Positions 17,272-25,973 of a stretch of DNA of 64,000 nt are shown piece by piece. The notes under the pieces are model-generated. The model saw only the letters and a program-made list of their open reading frames with translations, was not told the origin of the DNA and made no database searches. The stretch covers positions 1-64,000 of the forward strand of contig JAJTID010000005.1 in NCBI GenBank assembly GCA_021300155.1, read 5' to 3'. Positions within the stretch are counted from its first letter, which is position 1. Each line of letters begins with the position of its first letter. The translations under genes and the position numbers were made by a program. This DNA comes from Pirellula sp. GTDB taxonomy: Bacteria > Planctomycetota > Planctomycetia > Pirellulales > Pirellulaceae.

Positions 17272-20200
17272 ATGATGAGAACGATCGCTCTACTTTTGAT
17301 CGTACTGTTTTCGGACAAAAACGTCTTTGCGGTTGATGTTCAGTATTCTTCTAAACCCAATGTGCTATTCATCGCGATGGACGATCTCAACGATTGGGTC
17401 GGCTGCATGGGAGGGCATCCGCAGTCGATCACACCAAATCTCGATCGACTGGCCGCAGGTGGTGTGCTGTTTACTAACGCGCATTGCCCAGCGCCGGCAT
17501 GCAATCCGTCGCGTTCTGCTATTTTTACGGGAAGTGCTCCTCATCGATCTGGAGTGTATGACAATCGTCAATCGATGCGGCAGATCATGCCCACCGAGGA
17601 TATCATCCCGCAGTACTTTCGAAACCATGGCTATTGCGCAGCTGGTTCGGGAAAACTGCTGCATTACTTCATCGATGCTAAGAGCTGGGACGAGTATTTT
17701 CCAAAGGCGGAATCGGAGAATCCGTTTCCTGATACTTACTATCCGAAGGAGCGTCCAGTAAATTTAGAACGAGGTGGTCCATGGCAATACGTCGAAACGG
17801 ATTGGGCTGCATTAGATGTCACGGATGAAGAGTTCGGCGGCGACTGGTCGGTCAGTAAGTGGATCGGCGAACAGTTGAGCAAGCAACACGACAAGCCATT
17901 CTTTCTCGGTTGCGGTCTCTATCGACCTCACGAACCTTGGTTTGTTCCGAAGAAGTATTTCGAGCCTTTTCCACTCGAGTCGATTCAGTTACCACCAGGG
18001 TACAAAGAAGCTGACTTGGACGATGTTCCGGAAGCTGGGCGACGAGCGGCACGAAATAAGTACTTTGCCCACATTCAACAGCAAGGGCAGTGGAAAAAGG
18101 GGATTCAGGGCTATTTGGCGTCGATTCATTTTGCGGATGCAATGCTAGGTCGAGTGCTGGATGCTTTGGAATCGGGCCCGAATGCTAAGAACACGATCGT
18201 CATTTTATGGTCGGATCACGGTTGGCAATTAGGCGAGAAAGAACACTGGCAGAAGTTCACACTTTGGCGTGCGGTAACTCGCGTTCCGCTGATGGTGCGG
18301 GTACCAAGGAACGCGACAGAGGCTATTCCCGAAGGAACTCAAGCGGGGCAAGTCTGTGGAGCACCAGTGAATTTGCTCAGTTTGTATCCAACGTTACTTG
18401 ACCTCTGCAAACTTCCAGTAAATACAACGAATGACGGTCCAAGTCTGTTGCCTTTGCTTCAAGATCCAGCCAGAGCCGATTGGAATCACGACTCGATTAC
18501 CTACCTCGCCCAAAATGGAGCCTATGCCATCAGCCGAATATCGCAACGCTATATCCACTATGCTGATGGAACCGAGGAATTGTATGACATTGCGAAGGAT
18601 CCGCACGAATGGACGAATCTAGCTACGGCACCCGAGTCGCAGGAGCTATTGGATTCATTTCGAAACACAGCGCCGAAAGAGTTCGCTCAGCACGTTGAAC
18701 CAACGATGAATTCACTAGCGAAACTGACTTGGCATCCGGCAACCGCTGGAGCACTACCTTCATCGAAACCAGACGGCAATCCATTCTCTGTCCATTTCTG
18801 CAACAAACAACGTCAAGCGGTGGAACTGTTTTGGATCAGCCCTCAAGGACAATCAAAGTCGTATGGCTTGATTGATTCTGGAAAGACGGTGTCGCAGCAA
18901 ACTCGCCCTGGGGCTGTCTGGGCTGTTGCTAAATCAAAAGAGGAACCGAAGCTCGGGTATTTCGTTATCGGAGACCGCGCGGCTCAAGCAGTCATCCCAG
19001 CTAACCAACCCAATGTGATTATCATTCTGACGGACGATCAAGGTTGGAGCGATCTCGGATGCCAAGGGGTTCAAAAGGACATCAAGACGCCGCACATCGA
19101 TGCCCTGGCCGCGCGTGGTCTTCGTTGTTCGGCTGGCTATGTAACCGCGCCTCAATGTAGTCCTTCGCGAGCTGGGTTAATGACAGGCCGACATCAACAG
19201 CGATGGGGCATCGACACAAACCCTGACATGCCTCTGCCCACCGAGGCTGTGACAATTGCCGAACGTCTTCGTCCGTTGGGGTACCGCACCGGCTTTGTTG
19301 GCAAATGGCACCTAGAGCCCAATGTGACCTGTGTTGATTGGATGCGCCGCGAACTCCCCGAGATGGCGGGTAAGCCGCGTAATCAAGTTCGTATTCCTTG
19401 GAACAAGACCCAGCCTTTTTCGCCCCAGGCACAAGGATTCGACGAATACTTTTGGGGCGAGTTACGAAACTATCGAACGAATTATGAATTAGCGGGATCC
19501 ACTAAGGAGATGACACAGATCCAGAACAACGACTTTCGTATCGATGTTCAAACGGAGGCCGCTCTTAGTTTTATCAATCGTAACCACGCGTCACCGTTCT
19601 ATCTCCAGTTAAACTACTATGGCCCGCACACGCCTCTTGAAGCAACCCAGAAGTATCTTGATCGTTTCCCTCAGGAAATGCCGACTCGCCGCCGGTATGC
19701 GTTGGCAATGCTGGCAGCAATCGATGATGGGGTCGGCCGAGTAGTTGATGCATTGACCAAGCACAAACTTCTCGATAACACGCTTATCGTGATGACAAGC
19801 GACAATGGGGCACCGCTCAAGATGACCAAAACGGATTCGCCTATCGACAAAGACGCTGGAGGCTGGGATGGTTCGCTCAATGAGCCATGGGTCGGCGAAA
19901 AGGGGATGCTAAGCGAGGGTGGTATTCGTGTCCCGATGATATGGAGCCTTCCCAGCCAACTTCCCAGTGGCAAGACCTTCGACCGGCCAGTTAGCACATT
20001 GGATATTGCACCTAGTGTTCTACTACTGGCTGGCGGTAATTTTTCCGAAGCCAAAGACCAATTCGACGGAATCGACGTGATCGCTGCAATGAATGACATT
20101 CAGAATCCATCAACGCGCACGCTCTACTTCCGATTCTGGGATCAAGCTGCGCTTCGCCAAGGCAAGTGGAAATATATCTATGTCGGAGATGGCAGACGGT

Positions 20201-20382
20201 ACTTGTTTGATCTCGAAGGCGATGAACATGAAAACAAGAATTTACACGATCGGCATCCTGAACTAGCGGCCAAGCTTCACGAAGATCTTGCAGCCTGGTG
20301 TACCAATTTGAAACCTGGCGGCTTGCCAACTGGAAACAAGATGCGAGAACGGAATTGGTACGAGTTTTATTTCGCAAAGTAG
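17272..20382 (+). CDS. Tandem sulfatase with a VHL-beta-like linker domain
   Basis: This is a 1036-residue fusion starting at an ATG with a perfect AAGGAG seven bases upstream. Residues about 1-20 are a signal peptide. Residues 25-480 are an iduronate-2-sulfatase-like domain (VLFIAMDDLNDWVGCMGG, CNPSR with Cys 77, LWSDHGWQLGEKEHW). Residues about 506-566 read VHFCNKQRQAVELFWISPQG, then SYGLIDSGKTVSQQT, PGAVWAVA and LGYFVIG, the strand pattern of the von Hippel-Lindau beta domain. From 577 an arylsulfatase domain follows (NVIIILTDDQGWSDLGCQG, CSPSR with Cys 629, MTSDNGAP). Both active sites look complete. The VHL call is by motif only. In pVHL this domain binds peptides; here a protein- or substrate-docking role is inference. 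Confidence 0.92.
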   Translation: MMRTIALLLIVLFSDKNVFAVDVQYSSKPNVLFIAMDDLNDWVGCMGGHPQSITPNLDRLAAGGVLFTNAHCPAPACNPSRSAIFTGSAPHRSGVYDNRQSMRQIMPTEDIIPQYFRNHGYCAAGSGKLLHYFIDAKSWDEYFPKAESENPFPDTYYPKERPVNLERGGPWQYVETDWAALDVTDEEFGGDWSVSKWIGEQLSKQHDKPFFLGCGLYRPHEPWFVPKKYFEPFPLESIQLPPGYKEADLDDVPEAGRRAARNKYFAHIQQQGQWKKGIQGYLASIHFADAMLGRVLDALESGPNAKNTIVILWSDHGWQLGEKEHWQKFTLWRAVTRVPLMVRVPRNATEAIPEGTQAGQVCGAPVNLLSLYPTLLDLCKLPVNTTNDGPSLLPLLQDPARADWNHDSITYLAQNGAYAISRISQRYIHYADGTEELYDIAKDPHEWTNLATAPESQELLDSFRNTAPKEFAQHVEPTMNSLAKLTWHPATAGALPSSKPDGNPFSVHFCNKQRQAVELFWISPQGQSKSYGLIDSGKTVSQQTRPGAVWAVAKSKEEPKLGYFVIGDRAAQAVIPANQPNVIIILTDDQGWSDLGCQGVQKDIKTPHIDALAARGLRCSAGYVTAPQCSPSRAGLMTGRHQQRWGIDTNPDMPLPTEAVTIAERLRPLGYRTGFVGKWHLEPNVTCVDWMRRELPEMAGKPRNQVRIPWNKTQPFSPQAQGFDEYFWGELRNYRTNYELAGSTKEMTQIQNNDFRIDVQTEAALSFINRNHASPFYLQLNYYGPHTPLEATQKYLDRFPQEMPTRRRYALAMLAAIDDGVGRVVDALTKHKLLDNTLIVMTSDNGAPLKMTKTDSPIDKDAGGWDGSLNEPWVGEKGMLSEGGIRVPMIWSLPSQLPSGKTFDRPVSTLDIAPSVLLLAGGNFSEAKDQFDGIDVIAAMNDIQNPSTRTLYFRFWDQAALRQGKWKYIYVGDGRRYLFDLEGDEHENKNLHDRHPELAAKLHEDLAAWCTNLKPGGLPTGNKMRERNWYEFYFAK

Positions 20383-20695
20383 ACTGGAATGACTGTTGAG
20401 TTCGCGTCATTCGGTCACAAGCCGTTGCTGCCAATGCGAACAAAAAGTACTTCATATGGAAGCGAAAATGGCCCCCCTAGACTTCTAGTCCCACTGAGGA
20501 ATGCCCTACAGCAGGGATAAATCTATGGATACGAGTCGGCAACTATTGAAGTGGCATTTGGCATAGTAGCAAAGGGGCATAGTGTGTTTGAAGTTGAGCC
20601 AATCCAGTCATCTATAATTAACCCGTAGTAACGGCTCTCGAGTCAATTTTGGGGTGGACGCTTTCGCGTCTGGAGTTGGTTATCAGCCAACTTGT

Positions 20696-20768
20696 CGCGT
20701 CAGATGGGAGTCGAACCCGCGACCGTCAGTTTTCTAGACTGATGCTCTACCCACTGAGCCACTTCAAT
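20696..20768 (-). pseudogene. tRNA-like relic (anticodon loop reads AGA)
   Basis: Read on the minus strand, the D-arm (GCTC...GAGC around AGTGGGTA), a perfect five-pair anticodon stem (TCAGT/ACTGA) with loop CTAGAAA, a five-base variable loop and a T-loop TTCGACT are in correct order and spacing. The acceptor strands do not pair (ATTGAAG against CTGACGC), the T-stem has one mismatch and one wobble, and an AGA anticodon on a short variable loop does not fit any normal bacterial tRNA. It is therefore tRNA-derived but probably not functional. Confidence 0.65.
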
Positions 20769-20884
20769 CGATGTCGATTCTAGAGCCCGTGCATGGAACA
20801 CGATTAGCTAATTGTGTAAAAGCAGAGGCTACCGCGCCGTCGGAACCACATCGACCAAACGCTTGCTTCAAAGCAGGAACGGTG

Positions 20885-20965
20885 CGATTCGAACACTGTA
20901 TCCGGTTCTTGGCGATAGGCTTTGGAAACCTAGTCCGCTCCCAGGCGAACATCCCTGTAGAGACA
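20885..20965 (-). pseudogene. Second, weaker tRNA-like relic
   Basis: On the minus strand a hairpin GTTCGC/GCGGAC is followed by a five-pair stem with loop TTCCAAA, a 16-base spacer like a long variable arm, and a T-loop GTTCGAAT with only three stem pairs. No acceptor stem forms. The order matches a tRNA but pairing is poor, so this could be chance. Confidence 0.3.
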
Positions 20966-21377
20966 GCAAAAAAAGGCTGAGGAAAATCGTGAACGTATTT
21001 TCTAACCATTGCTCATTTGGCTATGGATTCTCGTACCACACCACTGATTCTCACGATTTCCACTCCAATAAATGTAAATGAATCGGGGACGACGTGAGCA
21101 TTCTACATTAAGAAACAGCCATGAACTCAGCGTCTCTCGTCAATGACAAAAAGGATTCTGCGTCATCGATTTCCCAAGGGCGAATAATGAGTCTTTGGGT
21201 GGTGAGCATAAGTCTGACATTGAAGCGGTCATGAAATCCCAACGATTATTGTAGACTAATGTCAAAATCCACCGTGGTGAGCTAACCGAACAGCAATCCA
21301 AGGCGCAAATTGTGGAATTGCTTATTGAAGATGGTTTGTTGGTCGCCGGCTAGACTCACGCGTTCTTGGAGTCGAGG

Positions 21378-21560
21378 CTACCCACGACCACTTTCACAGC
21401 AAGTCTCGCATATCCTGTGACACTTCGAGCATTGAAGCTTCGCGCGGATGTCAATCAGCGATCCTCCGCACATAGGGCAAGCCGGTTGGCATTGTTTCTC
21501 TGATTGCTTCACTTTCACGCCCGGATACGTCACTGCGTCGTAGTATACTTGCTCGGTCAA
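21378..21560 (-). CDS. Small zinc-ribbon protein
   Basis: This 60-residue protein has the pattern CPMCGG, then KLQCSKCH, then CETCCESGRG, i.e. three pairs of cysteines able to bind one or two zinc ions. Very similar small proteins (CPxCGG...IRAKLQCSKCH...CETCCxGGR) are familiar from planctomycete genomes, with unknown function. The only usable start is a TTG at 21560, 31 nt after the stop of the DUF1552 gene, with a GAG a few bases upstream. It is the last gene of the leftward group. Despite the small size, the conserved cysteine pattern makes it a real gene. Confidence 0.72.
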   Translation of the reverse strand: MTEQVYYDAVTYPGVKVKQSEKQCQPACPMCGGSLIDIRAKLQCSKCHRICETCCESGRG

Positions 21561-21591
21561 TCGACTCTACAACCTCTTCGCTTCGACAGGT

Positions 21592-22878
21592 TCATCCCCG
21601 TCGTAATTCTAGTCCCGTCAACGTCCCTGTGCTTGTGCCAAACTTGTCGACTTCGATTCCAAGTCGTTGGAGCATATTGACGTAAAGGTTGCACAACGGC
21701 GGCGGGTTGTTGGCATCGAAAGCTAAATGTTGACCATGCTGAAAGCCACCTCCGGCGACCAGGACCGGAAGGTTCTTGGTGGAGTGGCTGCTGCCATCGC
21801 CAAGGTTACTACCGAGGAAGACGGTGGTGCGATCGAGCAGGCTGTTACCGTCTTCCTGTGATTGATTGAGCTTGGCGAGCAGCTCTCGCACGGTCTTCAT
21901 GGTTTCCATTTCGACGATTTTGAGCTGTTCGAGTTTGCTCGGGTCTTTGCCGTGGTGTGAAAGATCGTGATGGCCGAGCGACACGCCCTCAATTGGTGGC
22001 GCGAAACTGGAGCCGGCTAGCATAATCGTGATCAGACGCGTCGAGTCGGTTTGAATCGCGAGATGGCTGAGATCGAAAAGCAGACGCGTGCGGCCGATGA
22101 GGTCAGCAGCGTTGGGGATGTCTTTGGGAGGCTCGACATTCACTTTAGGCTTTGGCGACTTTGACCAACTTTCGTCGATGACCATACGCTGTTCAAGTGC
22201 GCGAACGCTTGAAAGATATTCATCGAGTTTATCGCGGTCTTCGCTACCGAGGCCAGAACGTAACGAGTTGGCTTGAGCACTTACGTCATCAAGAATGCTC
22301 CGCCCATCTTCGAGACGACGAATCTGTTCCTGCACGTCTTCGTTCTTGCCTTCCAGGAACAATCGGGCGAAGACTTTGGAGGGCGAATTGTCGGCGGCGA
22401 TCAGTGCGCCGCTGCGAGTCCACGACAGGCCGCCCGAACCTTCACCGGATAATGCAAGGCTAGGGAATCGCGTCTGTGTGCCGATGGATTCTGCGGCAAA
22501 TTGGTCGAGCGAGATCGTGTTCCGGAAACCTGGTCGCCCTGCTCCCGGGGCACCTGTGAGAAAACTGGCAGAAGCTTGATGCGCAAAGCTCGATCCCATA
22601 CCTGCGTGCGATAAACCTGAGACGACAGTGAATTCGTCGCGGTAATCCTTCAGAATATCTAGGTAAGGAGAGGGTTCGTAATCCTTTCCAGATTGCGTCG
22701 GGAAAAAATTGTCAGGGTGCAATCCGAGCGGTGCGCAAATGCAAATCATTCGATGTGGCGGTTGACTATTACCGGAGGTATTGGAAGCCCGCGTGTTGTC
22801 ACCAGCGAAGGCATTGAGCCACGGGAGTGCAAGCGAGACACCCGTGGCGCGAATGAAGGTACGGCGGCGAATAATCAT
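21592..22878 (-). CDS. DUF1552 secreted protein
   Basis: This 428-residue protein begins with a twin-arginine-like export signal (MIIRRRTFIRATGVSLALPW) and has the DUF1552 pattern: MICICAPLGLHPDNFFPTQ, EFTVVSGLSHAGMGSSFAH, SLDQFAAESIG, the middle helix DRDKLDEYLSSVRALEQRM, and LVAGGGFQHGQHLAF near the end. DUF1552 proteins are nearly always encoded directly after DUF1592-family cytochrome-like proteins in planctomycetes, as here; their biochemical function is not established. A TTG at 22890 is possible, but the ATG at 22878 with GAG upstream is preferred. It starts 24 nt after the DUF1592 gene stop. Confidence 0.92.
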   Translation of the reverse strand: MIIRRRTFIRATGVSLALPWLNAFAGDNTRASNTSGNSQPPHRMICICAPLGLHPDNFFPTQSGKDYEPSPYLDILKDYRDEFTVVSGLSHAGMGSSFAHQASASFLTGAPGAGRPGFRNTISLDQFAAESIGTQTRFPSLALSGEGSGGLSWTRSGALIAADNSPSKVFARLFLEGKNEDVQEQIRRLEDGRSILDDVSAQANSLRSGLGSEDRDKLDEYLSSVRALEQRMVIDESWSKSPKPKVNVEPPKDIPNAADLIGRTRLLFDLSHLAIQTDSTRLITIMLAGSSFAPPIEGVSLGHHDLSHHGKDPSKLEQLKIVEMETMKTVRELLAKLNQSQEDGNSLLDRTTVFLGSNLGDGSSHSTKNLPVLVAGGGFQHGQHLAFDANNPPPLCNLYVNMLQRLGIEVDKFGTSTGTLTGLELRRG

Positions 22879-22902
22879 AGTTGTGCTCAATTAAGCTAAA
22901 GG

Positions 22903-25407
22903 CTATTTGCTCTGAAACAGGGGGCTCTGCACGATCTCATGGATCAACGCTTTGAATCCATAATTCTTGTCGCGGAGCCGATCGACGATCGCTTCGATCT
23001 GCGGCTTGTCAACGTAACTTGGAACAGCGCCAGTGCCATACGCAAGTAGTTTTTCAGTGAGGTTGCGGGCGAGTTGATCTTTGTCTTCGAGGATGAGCTT
23101 CTTATATTCGTCGATGTCGCGAAAGCTGCGTCCATCGGGCAATGTATCGGCGGGGTCCACGGCGGGCCCATTCCAGAATCGGACTCTGCGACCGTTGACT
23201 TCTCTTGGCTCGCCGGTGGCGCGGTATTGTTCGCGCCATCCACCGATGACGTCAAAACTTTCAAGCGCGAAGCCTGGTGGATCGATCGTTCGATGGCAGC
23301 TTGCACAGCTTTCTACATTGCGATGTTTGGCGAGTTGTTCCCGGATCGTTGTGGCACCACGAATGTCGGGCTCAATGGCTTCCACATCCAAAGGGGGCTT
23401 AGGTGGCGGTATGCCGAGGATGCGTTCCAGCACCCATGAACCGCGAATGATGGGAGAGGTTGTAGTGCCGTTCGCGGTAACTTTCAATACGCTGCCCATG
23501 GTAAGCAGCCCACCGCGGTGACTGTCGCTTGGCAGTGTCACCTTGCGCATTTCCATCCCCTCGATACCGGGAATGCCATAATGTTTCGCTAGTCTCGCGT
23601 TGAGAAAGGAAAAATCCGAACTAACAAAGTGAGTCAGCGGTAGGTCGTTCTTGAGCACTTCATCAAAGAACATCAAAGTCTCTTTGAGCATCGATGTTTT
23701 GAGGATGTCGTCGTATTCGGGGTAGAGTGTACCGTCGGGCAACGTAGCGTCGATGGCGCGGAGACTAAGCCATTGGCCGGTGAAGTTGGTGTTGAAAGCT
23801 TTGGCCTTTGGGTCACTGAGCAGCCGTTCGACCTGCTCGCGAAGCAGGTCAGATTCATGAAGCCGGTTTGCCGCAGCGAGTTGGAAAAGTTCTTCGTCGG
23901 GCATCGAACTCCAGAGAAAATACGAAAGGCGGCTAGCCAGTGCGAAATCGTCGAGCTTGGGGCCTTGCTCGCGAAGGAAAAGGAAGTCGGGAGAAACCAG
24001 TATGCCTTTGAGGCCCACCCGCATCGCTTGCTCAAAACTATAGTTTTGGTCCAGCTTCGACTTCACACGCGCGAGGAAGGGTTGAATGTCGGCGTCGTTG
24101 ATATTGCGGCGAAAAGCGCGACGCGCGAAGTCACGAAGGATGCGTTCGGCGTCAAGCATCGGTTGCGACGACACGACCTCAAAACGTTCCGGCGAGATGC
24201 GAGTCTGTTCTAGATCGCCAAAAATCGCTTTGTGACTCGGCGGCGGCCAGGACTCAAGGATGGGGCCTTCGACATCAACCCACTGGATCACAAGCCCGGG
24301 GCCGGTGTACTTGTCAGCACCAATTTTTTCGACCGCAGGTGGAAGGGCTGGCAAGCCTTCGGCGAGGATGCGGATTCGGTTCTCCGGTTCGAGTTGCTCG
24401 GTGAACTCGACGACGGTCGGTTTATCGGCGGGAACGGCGAAGTAATCGACGAGTCGCTCTTCGGTTACTTCTTTGAGTGTGCCGGCAGTAACGCGAAAAG
24501 CGATCGGTTTGCCCTCGCTTTGGAAACCGTAGCCAGAGATTCGAAAGCGATACTTGCCGCGAACGTGACTGCGAAAGTTCCACATGGTGACGCGAATATT
24601 CGCCGATTCCCAAGTTGCGAAGATGGCAACACCGTCGTCGGTGTGACGATAAACACTTCCTGTCGCTTTAACGGATTTCTCTTCACGGATGTCAAAGCGT
24701 TTCTTCTGAATCCACGGCTTTGGCTCGTTCGCAATGGCTTCGTCGAGCACGCGATCCGCAGCATCGAGATAGTTGCGCATCAGAAACGAAGAGGTGTGCA
24801 ACAGTTCAGCGTTGTTGTCGAAACCGTTCGTCGAAGTGTCCGGCGGCAGCAGGTCGGACAAATCTACATCGACACCCAGCAGATCGCGCACGGTGTTAGC
24901 ATACTCCGCCCGATTTAAACGCCGCATTACTACGCGGCCCTCGGTTTCCCTGCGAACGCGTTCTGCTTCTACCGCTTTTGTACTGATCCAGTTCATGACG
25001 TTTTGAACGTCTTTCACTGGCGGACGCGGCTCATCCTCGGGCGGCATGTTACCTTCCCTGAGTTGATCAAAAACCGTCAACCACTTTTCGCGGTTTTGAT
25101 TGTCATGGAAATCATCCGTCAGACTTGCAACAGAAAAGCCACCCTCTGCATTCGCGTCCGAATGACACTTCATGCAGTGACTAGCGAACATCTGCTTGGC
25201 GGGAACATCGGTCTCAGAAGCCATGATGTTCGAAGTGACGCACATTAGGTTCGAAGTGACGCACATTAGGATTGTGCAGACAACGGGCTTCCACATCGAT
25301 CGCGCAGCGACCCGTGTCCATAGCGCCGAGGAAAAGGCCCATGCTGGCATAGTGAGCGGATCCATGATGACTTCGGAGAGGAAGGTAATTCGCATAGTAT
25401 ACATCAT
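22903..25407 (-). CDS. DUF1592/DUF1588/DUF1585 cytochrome-like secreted protein
   Basis: This 834-residue protein has a haem-binding CMKCH motif near residue 78 (KQMFASHCMKCHSDANAEGG), then the planctomycete series: DUF1587 (MRRLNRAEYANTVRDLLGVD), DUF1595/DUF1592 (LASRLSYFLWSSMPDEELFQ), DUF1588 (HRGGLLTMGSVLKVTANGTT), a second CASCH and the C-terminal DUF1585 (LLAYGTGAVPSYVDKP). The start at 25407 has AAGGA seven bases upstream; this places an unusually long stretch before the hydrophobic signal, so later starts (25350, 25296) are possible. A seven-residue duplication (MCVTSNL, MCVTSNI) lies in the signal region. Family proteins are predicted periplasmic cytochromes of unknown role. It is co-directional with the DUF1552 gene. 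Confidence 0.92.
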   Translation of the reverse strand: MMYTMRITFLSEVIMDPLTMPAWAFSSALWTRVAARSMWKPVVCTILMCVTSNLMCVTSNIMASETDVPAKQMFASHCMKCHSDANAEGGFSVASLTDDFHDNQNREKWLTVFDQLREGNMPPEDEPRPPVKDVQNVMNWISTKAVEAERVRRETEGRVVMRRLNRAEYANTVRDLLGVDVDLSDLLPPDTSTNGFDNNAELLHTSSFLMRNYLDAADRVLDEAIANEPKPWIQKKRFDIREEKSVKATGSVYRHTDDGVAIFATWESANIRVTMWNFRSHVRGKYRFRISGYGFQSEGKPIAFRVTAGTLKEVTEERLVDYFAVPADKPTVVEFTEQLEPENRIRILAEGLPALPPAVEKIGADKYTGPGLVIQWVDVEGPILESWPPPSHKAIFGDLEQTRISPERFEVVSSQPMLDAERILRDFARRAFRRNINDADIQPFLARVKSKLDQNYSFEQAMRVGLKGILVSPDFLFLREQGPKLDDFALASRLSYFLWSSMPDEELFQLAAANRLHESDLLREQVERLLSDPKAKAFNTNFTGQWLSLRAIDATLPDGTLYPEYDDILKTSMLKETLMFFDEVLKNDLPLTHFVSSDFSFLNARLAKHYGIPGIEGMEMRKVTLPSDSHRGGLLTMGSVLKVTANGTTTSPIIRGSWVLERILGIPPPKPPLDVEAIEPDIRGATTIREQLAKHRNVESCASCHRTIDPPGFALESFDVIGGWREQYRATGEPREVNGRRVRFWNGPAVDPADTLPDGRSFRDIDEYKKLILEDKDQLARNLTEKLLAYGTGAVPSYVDKPQIEAIVDRLRDKNYGFKALIHEIVQSPLFQSK
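25229..25270 (-). repeat. Perfect 21-bp tandem duplication inside a signal sequence
   Basis: Two identical 21-bp units (25229-25249 and 25250-25270) lie side by side inside the DUF1592-family gene. Because the unit is a multiple of three, it duplicates seven residues (MCVTSN plus Leu/Ile) without breaking the frame. Confidence 0.95.
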
Positions 25408-25973
25408 GAATCGTTCCTTCGGTATGAAGCGTTCATTCCGTGTCGGCGATCGACGCTTTTGAAATGGTCTACTGTCCCCGCAGGTATTCGCCAGCGAGCC
25501 AGAGGCTGAAGAAGCAAATCACCGATGATTGTCAATCAAGCATGGTGAAACTTCTTGCGATTGGGTCCGTAAGTGGGGCAAATGATTCGGTGTCGGTAGG
25601 GATTCGAACACATGCACTCACTTCTGGGCGGTAGTGATGGAGGCCTATCATGCGATCGAAACCAACGTGGCAGCAAGTCCCAGCAAGAGGGTGTCTTTCA
25701 TCGCCTAGCTTTACAATCGTTGTGTCCGCATTTGCCCCTAAAGAGCCGAATACAGACGGATTCATGGATTAGGTATTCAACGCAATCGATCTTCAAAACC
25801 AAACCAAGTGAAAAAGTGCCTTCGTAGCGGAAGACGCGGGGTAGAAATCGAAGCTTGCTTTTTTGTAATCTTTCTGGCCTGTAAGTAATAGTTTGGTTGT
25901 GTAATACTGGCAATGGACAAGCGCCCACACCTTGAGATAAAGACTAGAAACGCAGTCTGAGACGATGTCCTGA
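25408..25973. other. Divergent intergenic region before the Dab module
   Basis: About 560 bases between the leftward DUF1592 gene and rightward dabA. No gene is convincing in any frame. At about 25588-25622 the minus strand reads GTTCGAATCCCTACCGACAC, like the T-loop and 3' end of a tRNA, but no other tRNA arm can be found. Promoters for both directions are expected here; none could be picked with confidence. Confidence 0.4.

Larger units (their letters stand above)
20383..21377. other. Long non-coding gap with tRNA-like relics
   Basis: Nearly 1 kb without a convincing gene follows the fused sulfatase. It holds the tRNA-like sequence at 20696-20768, a weaker one near 20885-20965, and two small hairpins left of the first: GACGC/GCGTC with a TTTC loop (20657-20670) and AGTTGG/CCAACT (20674-20692). 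A short plus-strand frame up to 21353 (ending QIVELLIEDGLLVAG) is interrupted by a TAG at 21252-21254 and may be a gene remnant; I do not recognise it. Confidence 0.5.

Noticed and set aside
568-20382. Sulfatase-maturing enzyme inside the sulfatase locus
   Set aside because: No gene in the window has the radical-SAM CxxxCxxC or the formylglycine-generating enzyme pattern, so maturation must be encoded elsewhere.
24232-24918. 228-codon plus-strand open frame
   Set aside because: It is antisense to the DUF1592-family gene, whose protein has clear family motifs; the antisense product has none.
25588-25622. tRNA gene on the minus strand
   Set aside because: Only a T-loop and 3'-like sequence are present; no anticodon arm, D-arm or matching acceptor strand could be found.
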